From Novosphingobium chloroacetimidivorans (lineage in GTDB: Bacteria > Pseudomonadota > Alphaproteobacteria > Sphingomonadales > Sphingomonadaceae): DNA of 64,000 nucleotides. Position 1 is the first letter of the stretch. Each line of letters starts with the position of its first letter. The notes under the pieces are model-generated. The model saw only the letters and a program-made list of their open reading frames with translations, did no database searches and had not been told where the DNA came from. The translations under genes and the position numbers were made by a program. Location of the stretch: the NCBI RefSeq assembly GCF_014204535.1, contig NZ_JACHLR010000002.1, forward strand, positions 1-64,000, in the 5' to 3' direction. Shown here piece by piece: positions 1-7,523 of the stretch.

Positions 1-132
1 CGTAGCCATAAGTGCCGCACCGGTGCTGTCCACAGTGCCGCACCTGTGGCTTGCCGATTACCCGTCGCGCAAGGCGCCCCAGACCGGACGCTTACGCTAA
101 CGCGACGCCCTCAGCCCCCTGAAAGGCAAAGT
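1..132. other. Host flank, no gene seen
   Basis: This is chromosomal DNA left of the prophage. It holds two imperfect copies of a GTGCCGCACC motif (around 15 and 36) but no open frame with coding character. Before integration it lay just 3' of the tRNA-Cys gene. Confidence 0.5.
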
Positions 133-178
133 TGGAGGCCCGAGCCGGAATCGAACCGGCGTGCAAGGATTTGCAGTC
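133..178 (-). repeat. Left attachment site: displaced 3' half of tRNA-Cys
   Basis: These 46 bases are identical to 39475-39520 and correspond on the minus strand to tRNA-Cys from the anticodon arm to the CCA end. Identity breaks at 179 (T here, C at 39521), with short further matches (GCGTA). The 5' half of a tRNA is absent, so this is a fragment left by integration and not a working gene. Confidence 0.93.
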
Positions 179-277
179 TTAGGCGTAGGCCGCAGAAAAC
201 CGCCGTTCCTACGGCTCATGTTGCATCCGTGTTGCGCCGGGTTCCTCGGGCGCGAAGTTGCGAGCTGTTGTATATTG

Positions 278-1186
278 CTAGCCCACAGTTATGACCCGTG
301 TCCGATAGAAGACTTCAAAGGCTTGTATCACCTCTAATGCTGCAAGCAGCCGGGCACGCCTTCCGTTTGCATCCGTTTCGTCCGCCGGCCGCGCTGCATC
401 CAACTGGCGCAGCAGTGATGCCAACGCACTGCGCCTCGGGAGCACATCTTCGATCGCGTTTCGGATAGTTTTGGTAGCTCTAAGCGCTGCTTCTTCGAAG
501 GTAAGCTTGGGTCCGGCAGCGATTGCTTGCTCGAGCATCGCGGGGAAATCTTCCCGCGGTATGATCTCAGGTTCAGAAAAGGCTTTCCCTGGTCCGTTGG
601 CACTTTGGTAGGTGTAGCAGCCGTGGCTAGCTAGTTGTTGAGCACGAACGAAGTGAGCGTGATCCAGAATGGTGGCCTTTGTCGTACAACTCCATAACGT
701 CGCGGCATCAAGGAAGTCAGGGCTGCAATAGCAGCCTAAGGCGCCCGACCCTGATCCATCGATAGCTGCCATCACCGCAAGTTGCTTTGGCTCCATCTCG
801 TAACGGAAGTATGGTGCTTGCCAGTGCGGCCACTGCGCGGCCTTGCCCCCCGAAAGCCCCACGGGAGATTTGTACTGTACGAACAGGTTGAGCCTGAAAG
901 GTGGAATCTTTGCAGCCGGCAAGGCCGCTAAGTTTGTCCAAACAGTGGCATTTACAGTGATGCCCAGATGCAACGGATGTGTTGGCGCTGCGCCAACCGC
1001 ATGAGGTGCAACGTGCGGGCCGACAACCGCGACAAGATCATCGGCAGTAAGGAGGCAAGCGGCATCATAGCCGAGAGCGTTTTCGGCCACCCGCCCCGGG
1101 GTGGTGACGATGTTAGTCAATCGCCCGATCGCCCCGTCTACAAGCTGTTGGAAGGCATCTTCCTCGAATTGGCATTTGGAGGGCAC
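278..1186 (-). CDS. Hypothetical protein next to the left attachment site
   Basis: A 302-residue soluble protein of unknown function. No signal peptide or membrane segment is visible. The middle holds a strand-like stretch with QYKSP (about residue 104) followed by the aromatic motifs QWPHW and PYFRYE. The Q-x-K pattern after hydrophobic residues recalls the end of a restriction-nuclease-like core, but the rest of such an active site cannot be assigned. It is the outermost prophage gene, beyond the integrase and transcribed the same way with a 47-bp gap. That is a usual position for a cargo (moron) gene, so a host-fitness or defence role is possible but unproven. Confidence 0.7.
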   Translation of the reverse strand: MPSKCQFEEDAFQQLVDGAIGRLTNIVTTPGRVAENALGYDAACLLTADDLVAVVGPHVAPHAVGAAPTHPLHLGITVNATVWTNLAALPAAKIPPFRLNLFVQYKSPVGLSGGKAAQWPHWQAPYFRYEMEPKQLAVMAAIDGSGSGALGCYCSPDFLDAATLWSCTTKATILDHAHFVRAQQLASHGCYTYQSANGPGKAFSEPEIIPREDFPAMLEQAIAAGPKLTFEEAALRATKTIRNAIEDVLPRRSALASLLRQLDAARPADETDANGRRARLLAALEVIQAFEVFYRTRVITVG

Positions 1187-1233
1187 GCGTTTTCCTCAGG
1201 GCTTATTGGTCCGAACGGATTGACTTGCATCCG

Positions 1234-2427
1234 TTAGGCGACAGAGCCACCAGCACCAAGCACGCCGGCTTCCAGCGCCGCCATCACCGCGGCATCTTCC
1301 TCATGAGCCGCGAACAGGTGGCCGTACACGTCGAAGGTTAGCGCAATCGAGGCGTGCCCCATCCACGTCTGCACCCGCTTTGGTGCAACCTTTTGCTCGA
1401 TCCAGAGCGAAGCGGCAGCGTGGCGGAAGTCGTGCAGGCTGTAGAGCCCCTCGAGAACTGGCTGGCCCTCCGGATCCTTTAGAAGCTTGCCGTCCACCAT
1501 CTTCGGCCTCGTGATGCCGGCAGCGATCTGCAGCGGCTCTTGGAAGCTCAGCACGAGATTGTTGTGGAAGATCGGAGTGCCCGCCGCGCTGGGGAACACG
1601 AGGTCCAGATCCGAGGGAGGACAGCGTAGCTTCCAGCGCTTCAGCTCGGTCACAACCGTCGATGGGATTGGAATGGTCCGGAAGCCAGAGGCGGACTTGG
1701 GCGGGCCGATAGTGTTCGACGGATCTGCGCGCCTGTTGATGGTGATCGTGCCGCGCTTCAGGTCTACATTCGACCAGGGCAGGGCACGCACTTCCGACGC
1801 GCGCAGTCCGGCAAACAGCAGCACCAGCACCAGTGGCTTGTCGATCGGTCGAGCGGCGCTCGTGCCGGCCGCGTCGATCAGCTGACGCATGTGCTGCTTC
1901 GTCGGCGGCACGACCTTGGCCTTGTCGCGCCCCGAGCGCTTTACGGTGATGCCTTGGGCTACGTTCTGGCCGACATATCCGACGCGGTGCGCCTCCTTCA
2001 GGAGGGAGGATAGCGAACGGAGAATCTTCGCCGCCATGGCGCGCGAGCGGCCGGTGTCGAGCAGCTGGTCCCGGTATTCCTCCACCATCGGCTTCGTGAT
2101 CTGGCTGAGCCGGCGAGCGCCGAGAAGCGGATTGATGTGGAGCCGCAGGTGCTCGCGGTATGACTTGATCGTAGAAGGCTCCAAGTCCTCGCGCTCGGCG
2201 CGGGCGATCCAGTTCGCGCCCGCCTTCTCCACCGTGATACTCTGCGAGTCGGCGGTGTGGGTGCCTTGGCTAACTTCCCAGCTCGCCTTGGTCACGAAGG
2301 CGTCAGCGTCCTTCTTGCGGACGAACTGCTTTGCTCGACGCTTCCCTTGGGCGTCTTTGTAATCGACCAGCCAGGCGGTTTTTACCTCGCCCTTGGGCGT
2401 CGCCCATTCACGCTTCCGAACTGACAT
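1234..2427 (-). CDS. int: Tyrosine recombinase, prophage integrase
   Basis: A 397-residue site-specific recombinase that would insert and excise the phage at tRNA-Cys. An N-terminal arm-binding region and SAM-like core-binding domain (about 60-165) precede the catalytic domain. The catalytic set is visible: R209 (GLRASEV), a candidate K244, H332-x-x-R335 (HDFRH), H358 (GHAS) and nucleophile Y368 (DVYGHLF). The length is normal and the frame is intact. The start at 2427 overlaps the 3' end of the upstream gene by 20 bp, so the two are probably translated from one transcript. It reads toward the left attachment site, away from the intact tRNA. Confidence 0.96.
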   Translation of the reverse strand: MSVRKREWATPKGEVKTAWLVDYKDAQGKRRAKQFVRKKDADAFVTKASWEVSQGTHTADSQSITVEKAGANWIARAEREDLEPSTIKSYREHLRLHINPLLGARRLSQITKPMVEEYRDQLLDTGRSRAMAAKILRSLSSLLKEAHRVGYVGQNVAQGITVKRSGRDKAKVVPPTKQHMRQLIDAAGTSAARPIDKPLVLVLLFAGLRASEVRALPWSNVDLKRGTITINRRADPSNTIGPPKSASGFRTIPIPSTVVTELKRWKLRCPPSDLDLVFPSAAGTPIFHNNLVLSFQEPLQIAAGITRPKMVDGKLLKDPEGQPVLEGLYSLHDFRHAAASLWIEQKVAPKRVQTWMGHASIALTFDVYGHLFAAHEEDAAVMAALEAGVLGAGGSVA

Positions 2428-3541
2428 CGGTAGAGCCTCCCTTGGGTTCGCTGCTGGCTGCCTTCTCGTCTGTTAATAGCTGGCGATCGGCGACGTCTTC
2501 GGCGATCTCCGACGTAGCTATCGCTCCGAGTATCGTGAGTCGTGGCGGCGTGTCTCCGGACGGTGCTGATAGGAGTTCGTGCTTGATCAGTTCATGATAC
2601 AAGTCGTCGATTTCGCCACCCCAGCGCAGCGCTTTACTTGCCGTCAGTAGGCCGCTCTTATCGTTCAGGTCCTCCGGCGTAAGGTCCGGCTTCGTCCAAA
2701 TTGACACGGCAATATACCGCATGAACTGTTTGGCTGGTATCGAGAGCTGAGCAAAAGTTCCGACTGCCTCACGGGTCGGAATGGGACGGCCAAATCTCGG
2801 ATCAGTCGTTCTAAATCTATGTATGTTTGCGCGCAGAAAATGATCTTTCTGCAGCGGCTCTTGAGTCATTAGATGTGCGGGTATCGTCCACTTAGGAGGT
2901 TCTGCGTCGAACAACTGAGTGAGGCCGCGCGCCCGATCGCTCTCCTTATCGATCTCTTCTTGGAGGCTAAGCCACAGAAGGTGCCGGGTGGAGAACTTGA
3001 GATCGTCACATAAGAGCGCAACAATATTGCCGACCAAGTTGATGCCGTTGATCACGATCATCCGGAGCCGTTGGCCCCTAACCCAGTGGTCATTATCAGC
3101 TATGAACTTAGTGAGTCGCTGCGTGTCGATGCGGAGGACGCGAGTTTGGTCGTACTCAGGCACATCGCCTTCCATCATTTCGCCAAGCTCTGATAACATG
3201 AGAAGCCAGTAAGGCTTATACTTATCTCCTTTCTTCAACGGACCGAACTGCATGGCCTGAGTGATGGTGAACTCAAGGCCAAGCAAGTTGGTCGAAATGA
3301 TTCGTGCCGCTTTCTGCGGCGAAATTCCTACTTGAAGTAGCTCGACTGCAGCCGCGAGCTGGATAAGTTCGCTGAAAGAGAATGCGCCAGCCTTTCCACG
3401 CCCTGGCTTCAAGCGGCGGTGTGGGACCCCGTTCTTCTGCAGGAACTTCAATCTACCGCCAAACGCGACCCGCTTGTGATCAGCGATCCTGTTCTGGCGG
3501 GCCAGAACGGCTTCAACCTGCCCAAACGTAAACTCACCCAT
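2408..3541 (-). CDS. Putative DNA-binding protein upstream of the integrase
   Basis: A 377-residue protein. The first 100 residues look like a MerR-type winged helix: a phage-like FGQVEAVLARQ segment, RLKFLQKNGVP, then a basic KPGRGKAG turn and a helix pair ending in LLQVGISPQKAARII. The remaining 270 residues are unassigned, with no membrane segment. It is the first gene of the leftward operon and overlaps int. Its 5' end faces the control region with the large palindrome, so a role as lysogeny regulator or excision/integration control protein is plausible. That role is inferred from position and N-terminal character only. Confidence 0.7.
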   Translation of the reverse strand: MGEFTFGQVEAVLARQNRIADHKRVAFGGRLKFLQKNGVPHRRLKPGRGKAGAFSFSELIQLAAAVELLQVGISPQKAARIISTNLLGLEFTITQAMQFGPLKKGDKYKPYWLLMLSELGEMMEGDVPEYDQTRVLRIDTQRLTKFIADNDHWVRGQRLRMIVINGINLVGNIVALLCDDLKFSTRHLLWLSLQEEIDKESDRARGLTQLFDAEPPKWTIPAHLMTQEPLQKDHFLRANIHRFRTTDPRFGRPIPTREAVGTFAQLSIPAKQFMRYIAVSIWTKPDLTPEDLNDKSGLLTASKALRWGGEIDDLYHELIKHELLSAPSGDTPPRLTILGAIATSEIAEDVADRQLLTDEKAASSEPKGGSTDVSSEA

Positions 3542-3626
3542 CTAATCACGCCTCTTTCTGTTTGTTCCAGTTTTGTGCCCGCTAGGGCTTGACGCCCCGC
3601 GTCACTTCGTGCGACTAGAACAACAT

Positions 3627-3661
3627 CGTTCAACCACATCGGTAACCGACGGCATTGAACG
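3627..3661. promoter_or_regulatory. 35-bp palindrome, candidate phage operator
   Basis: The site is symmetric about A3644. Outer arms CGTTCAA (3627-3633) and TTGAACG (3655-3661) and inner arms TCGGT (3639-3643) and ACCGA (3645-3649) pair exactly, separated by two non-matching 5-bp blocks. It lies between the leftward regulator/integrase operon and the rightward early operon, ending 24 bp before the first early start codon. A TTGACG hexamer at 3589-3594 may be a rightward -35 element; the -10 is poor. A dimeric regulator binding here could set both directions. Confidence 0.6.
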
Positions 3662-3685
3662 GGAGTAAACGGAAAAGGATGCAAC

Positions 3686-3865
3686 ATGCAAGCACTTTCC
3701 GACGACCTGCTTGAAGGTGCGTCAGCTGCAGCGGCTTATCTCGGATTGAAGCCTCGGGCGGTTTACCGCCTCACCGAGGCAGGCGAGCTTCCCGTCATTC
3801 GCAAAGGCCGAAAGCTCTTCTACCGGAAGAGCGAGCTTGAGCGCGCGTTTCAGGTCGCTGGCTGA
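3686..3865 (+). CDS. Small HTH protein, excisionase/AlpA-like
   Basis: A 59-residue protein made of a single HTH_17-type winged helix. The pattern is typical: AAAYLGLKPRAVYRL (about 14-28) as helix-turn-helix, GELPVIRKGRKLFY as wing strands, then a short helix. Such proteins act as excisionases or early regulators. It is the first gene of the rightward early operon. Its TGA shares bases with the next ATG (TGATG at 3863-3867), so the two are translationally coupled. Confidence 0.85.
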   Translation: MQALSDDLLEGASAAAAYLGLKPRAVYRLTEAGELPVIRKGRKLFYRKSELERAFQVAG

Positions 3866-4917
3866 TGGATGCGCCCACCATCACGTCGCTGCCGATCTCG
3901 CTTATTCGGCAGGATGGCGAGATGCAGCCTCGCGATCACATCAACCGGGATGTCTATCGCGGCTACGCCGAGGCCATGATTGAAGGGGCCGAGATGCCTC
4001 CGGTCACCGTGTTCTTCGACGGCACGACCAACTGGCTCGCGGATGGCTTTCATCGGCTGCAAGCGCACCATGTCCTAGGCCGCGAAGAAATTCTTGCCGA
4101 GGTTCACCAAGGCGATCGTCGTGCGGCGATCCTGCACTCGGTGGGCGCCAATGCCAGCCACGGCTACCAGCGCACGGACGACGACAAGCGCCGCGCTATC
4201 GTGACGCTCCTCAATGACCCTGAGTGGCGGGAATGGAGTGATCGGCAGATCGCGCGGCAGTGCCGGGTGTCTCACACTTTCGTCGCCAAGTGGCGGCCGA
4301 CTGGCGTCACTGGTGGCGATGCCAGTGAGGTGCGGACCTTCATCGACAAGCATGGCAACGCTTCGCACATGCGCGTCGGCGCCATCGGCAAGACCAAGAA
4401 GGATCTGCCGCTGATTGCGGGCAAGCGTGCCGAGCGCCGCCCGCGCCCGGACGAAGCGGGACTGCAAAGCACCGTCGGCGTCGCACAGGCTGCGATGATC
4501 ACCGGCCTAAGCGATCGGAACGTCAAGAGCCTGGCACGGGATGGGAAGATCAACGGCGCCGAGAAGGACGGCGGCTCTTGGTACTTCCCCGCCGCCACAC
4601 TCGTGGCGCTGGTGCAGGAGGGCGCCGCCACCAGTGAGCAGGTACCGGCGGACGAGCCCGAGCCGGCCTACGACCACGAGGCCGGCGAGCTGCGCTTGGC
4701 AATCGTCGACACCCTGGATGCCATTGCGCGCTGGCCATCGGTCGAGGTGGCGCTTGCTGCCTGGGACGCAAGCATCGGCGCAGCGCCGGACGACGCAGTG
4801 ATCATCAAAGCAGCCGAGTGGGTCGGCGGGTTCGCAGCCCACTGGCCCGCAGTTTCCGCACAGCGCGCCCATCGGATTGAACAAGCTCTTCAGGAGACCG
4901 AACGCCATGTCGCTTAA
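3865..4917 (+). CDS. ParB-like domain protein with HTH regions
   Basis: A 350-residue protein. Residues 8-90 resemble a ParB/sulfiredoxin-like domain (PISLIRQDGEMQPRD, then ADGFHRLQA in place of the usual DGxHR box). A first HTH follows at about 115-150 (WSDRQIARQCRVSHTFVAKW). A second at about 205-245 is of the HTH_17 type (VGVAQAAMITGLSDRNVKSLARDGKI). No chromosome-style ParB C-terminus is seen. Proteins of this design are common in early regions of alphaproteobacterial phages, where their role (regulation or DNA processing) is not settled. Confidence 0.85.
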   Translation: MDAPTITSLPISLIRQDGEMQPRDHINRDVYRGYAEAMIEGAEMPPVTVFFDGTTNWLADGFHRLQAHHVLGREEILAEVHQGDRRAAILHSVGANASHGYQRTDDDKRRAIVTLLNDPEWREWSDRQIARQCRVSHTFVAKWRPTGVTGGDASEVRTFIDKHGNASHMRVGAIGKTKKDLPLIAGKRAERRPRPDEAGLQSTVGVAQAAMITGLSDRNVKSLARDGKINGAEKDGGSWYFPAATLVALVQEGAATSEQVPADEPEPAYDHEAGELRLAIVDTLDAIARWPSVEVALAAWDASIGAAPDDAVIIKAAEWVGGFAAHWPAVSAQRAHRIEQALQETERHVA

Positions 4918-5374
4918 CAAGATCGTAGCCGAGGCCATCGACGCGAATGAAAGCGCCGGGGTCATTAACCGGCACAACGCCATCAACCTTGCCGTCCCGA
5001 AAGTCCTCGCTGACGAGGAAATGACGGAAATGTGCGTCCGCAGCCATCTTTCGAAGGTGATGGCGAGCACCTGTAAGAAGCGCGCTCGCGAACTGGCTGC
5101 AACAAGCGCAGCCCAGTCGAGCCTGTTCGGCCTGCATGACGCGCATGTGCTCGACCATGGTGAGGGCATCATCAAGCGCACGGAAGCACTGACGCGCGAC
5201 GAGTTTCGCGGGATCATCCGCGTCCGCCAGGAGCAGGTGACTGCCGATATGGCCTACCTGAAGCGGCTCCGTGATGCCGAGCTTGAGACGCGCGCGATCT
5301 GGGATCGCAATCCAAACTGGACATGGGGTCAGGTCGAGGCCGCGTACGCGCGCAAAGACGCGAAGGCGGCCTGA
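4907..5374 (+). CDS. Hypothetical early phage protein
   Basis: A 155-residue, charged, mainly helical protein. The start at 4907 is chosen because a GGAG ribosome site lies at 4893-4896; it overlaps the end of the previous gene by 11 bp. The C-terminal half is rich in Arg/Glu helices, and the N-terminal half has a conserved-looking MSLNKIVAEAIDAN start. No domain was recognised. It sits between two ParB-like genes in the same operon and may act with them. Confidence 0.75.
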   Translation: MSLNKIVAEAIDANESAGVINRHNAINLAVPKVLADEEMTEMCVRSHLSKVMASTCKKRARELAATSAAQSSLFGLHDAHVLDHGEGIIKRTEALTRDEFRGIIRVRQEQVTADMAYLKRLRDAELETRAIWDRNPNWTWGQVEAAYARKDAKAA

Positions 5375-5391
5375 TCATGGGGGAGGTTCAC

Positions 5392-6249
5392 ATGCTTCAC
5401 AAAGACATGGCCGACGTGATCGAGGCCGCACTCTCGGGCGCGCCCATCGCACCGCGCAAGCACTGGGACAAGCCGCTCGGCATGCCCCCCTCGATCGAGA
5501 ACCGCAGTCCTGATGAGCTGAATATCGACGACGCCTACCAGCGCAGCATCGACACCGGGCCGAGCCGTGCACTGATCCAGAAGATCGCGAAGGGATGGGA
5601 CTGGCGCATGTGCTTGCCGCTGGTCGTCTCGAAGCGCGAAGATGGATCGCTTTGGGTGTTGGACGGGCAGCACCGCCTTGCGGCAGCCAAGGTACGCGGC
5701 GACATCCCATACCTTCCCTGCTGTGTGAGTGTGTACGGCGGAATCCAGGCCGAGGCGGCGATGTTCGTTGCCATGAACCGCGCGCGGCGCGCCATCAATC
5801 GCCTCGACGACTTCCACGCTGCAATCGCTGGCGGGGATAATGACGCGCTCATCGTCGCGCAGATGATCGAGTCAGTCGGCTTCACGGTCTCGCGCAAGAC
5901 TGGCTCCGCTGCATGGGCACCGGGCGAGGTCGCATTCACGTCGGCGATCAACTCAACCCGACGGAAGCATGGCGAGCGGATTTGCCGAGTTGCCCTTGAG
6001 ATGATGGCCCAAGCCTTCCCTGGCCAACGATTGTCTGCCGGTTCATCGATCTTCACCGCCCTCTGCCGGATGATGGTGAATCCAGCCAAGCCGCTGGATC
6101 AGGCTCGCTTGGCGAAGGCGGTCCAAGCGTTCGACATGGCAGGGTGGTCGAGCTTTCTTTCTGCGATCAAGGGCGGCGACACCCGCGCGCAGCGCCTGCG
6201 CGAAGTGCTTCTGCTTGCCTATGACGACACCGAGGCCGCTCAGGCGTGA
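5392..6249 (+). CDS. ParB-like DGQHR protein
   Basis: A 285-residue protein with the DGQHR box (VLDGQHRLAAAK, about residue 90) typical of ParB-like nuclease/CTPase folds. A segment FVAMNRARRAINRLDDFHA follows, common to phage DGQHR proteins. The start at 5392 is preferred over ATG 5377 because GGGAGG lies 5 nt upstream of it. It is the second ParB-like gene within 2.4 kb, and the two are too different to be a recent duplication. The last bases overlap the next GTG start. Confidence 0.85.
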   Translation: MLHKDMADVIEAALSGAPIAPRKHWDKPLGMPPSIENRSPDELNIDDAYQRSIDTGPSRALIQKIAKGWDWRMCLPLVVSKREDGSLWVLDGQHRLAAAKVRGDIPYLPCCVSVYGGIQAEAAMFVAMNRARRAINRLDDFHAAIAGGDNDALIVAQMIESVGFTVSRKTGSAAWAPGEVAFTSAINSTRRKHGERICRVALEMMAQAFPGQRLSAGSSIFTALCRMMVNPAKPLDQARLAKAVQAFDMAGWSSFLSAIKGGDTRAQRLREVLLLAYDDTEAAQA

Positions 6250-6527
6250 GCAAGCGCGGTGAGAGCCTAGAACACTGGAAGCAGTGTCAGCGTGAACGTT
6301 GGTTCTCCGAAGGTTTCAAAGCCGCTCGAGAGCAGGCCGCCAAGGTGATCCTTGTCATCGCTGAAAACGAGGACTGGCGACCGGAGGATGCGCGGATTGC
6401 GGGCCTCAAGGCGGGCAGGGTCGTTCGCATGCTGAAGCGTGCTGCTGAGCATGTTCGCAACATGCCCCGGACCAAGCTCCAACCGACAGACGATCGGGTT
6501 GCCGAGGTAGAGCGGGAGGCGAATTGA
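6246..6527 (+). CDS. Small hypothetical phage protein
   Basis: A 93-residue, strongly basic and helical protein starting at a GTG that overlaps the previous stop. Residues KAAREQAAKVILVIAENE form an amphipathic helix. No known domain was seen. Its fit between two coupled early genes supports that it is real. Confidence 0.7.
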   Translation: MSKRGESLEHWKQCQRERWFSEGFKAAREQAAKVILVIAENEDWRPEDARIAGLKAGRVVRMLKRAAEHVRNMPRTKLQPTDDRVAEVEREAN

Positions 6528-6530
6528 CGC

Positions 6531-7523
6531 ATGGGGTCTCCCGCCAAGCTGCTTCCTGAAAGCGAGTTCCGCGATTTCGTAGAGCGGGCACGTGATAGGC
6601 ATCTGCTCTCCCACATCGTGGGCCGTCATACCGAACTGAAGAAACGCGGCGCGCGCGAGTTGGTCGGCCTCTGCCCATTCCACAGCGAGCGCACACCCAG
6701 CTTTGAAGTGAATGACGGCAAGGGCACCTATCATTGTCACGGCTGCGGTAAGGGCGGCGACGCCATCACGTTCCTCGTCGAGCAAGAAGGTATGCGCTTT
6801 CGCGAAGCGGTCGAGGTGCTGCTTGGCGAGGAGTTCCCGGTCATCTCCGAAGAGGAGCGTGCGCAGCGCAAGGCCGAAGATGAAGCCATGCTGCGAGCGC
6901 GGGTGGATCTCGCGAGAGAGATGTGGAGCCGATCTGTTCCGGCACCCGGCACCCTCGCCGAGGTCTATGCGCGCTCGCGTGGCATTACGGCCCCACTGCC
7001 AGCCACCATCCGGTTCGGCGGCATTCCCCGATACATCAATCTGCAAACTGGCGAGGTCGGGCGGGAGTATCCGGCGGTGGTGTGCGCCCTGCAGGATGCC
7101 GCCGGCGCCGTCACCGGGGTGCAGAACATCTACCTGCGAGCGGACGGCGCGGGGAAATACGAGAGCCCGCGCGGAGGTAAGGCCAAATTGACCTTCGGCT
7201 CTATTGTGGGATCCGCCATGCGCCTCGGGCCGGTCGCTTCGCACATCGTCGCTGTCGAGGGGCCGGAAGACGGGTGGACGCTTATGCAGCGCCTTCCCGA
7301 CAAGTCGGTCTGGGCAGCTTGCGGCACAGCGCTGCTGTCCCGCATCGATTGGCCGGCAGAAGTGCAATCGGTCTGCTTCGCTGGCGACAACAATGCTGCT
7401 GGTAGAAAGGCGGTGGAAGAGGCGCGCGACGCCGCACTAGCCCGTGGCCTGCGGCCGGGCTCAGCTTTCCCGCCGGAAGCCTACAAGGACTGGAACGATG
7501 AGCTGCGGGGTGTCGCCGCATGA
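6531..7523 (+). CDS. DNA primase, CHC2 zinc finger plus Toprim
   Basis: A 330-residue primase-like protein. The N-terminal zinc finger has ligands C48, H51, C69 and C72 (CPFH and CHGC). The C-terminal Toprim-like part has a conserved Glu in VAVEGPEDGW and the acidic FAGDNNAAG box (a DxN variant of DxD). The central RNA-polymerase domain of bacterial DnaG is very reduced, as in phage and plasmid primases. GGGAGG at 6514-6519 supports the start. It would prime phage replication with the downstream DUF3987 protein. Confidence 0.92.
   Translation: MGSPAKLLPESEFRDFVERARDRHLLSHIVGRHTELKKRGARELVGLCPFHSERTPSFEVNDGKGTYHCHGCGKGGDAITFLVEQEGMRFREAVEVLLGEEFPVISEEERAQRKAEDEAMLRARVDLAREMWSRSVPAPGTLAEVYARSRGITAPLPATIRFGGIPRYINLQTGEVGREYPAVVCALQDAAGAVTGVQNIYLRADGAGKYESPRGGKAKLTFGSIVGSAMRLGPVASHIVAVEGPEDGWTLMQRLPDKSVWAACGTALLSRIDWPAEVQSVCFAGDNNAAGRKAVEEARDAALARGLRPGSAFPPEAYKDWNDELRGVAA

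Noticed and set aside
46-294. 82-residue open frame over the left attachment site
   Set aside because: It runs through the tRNA fragment, so the frame is incidental.
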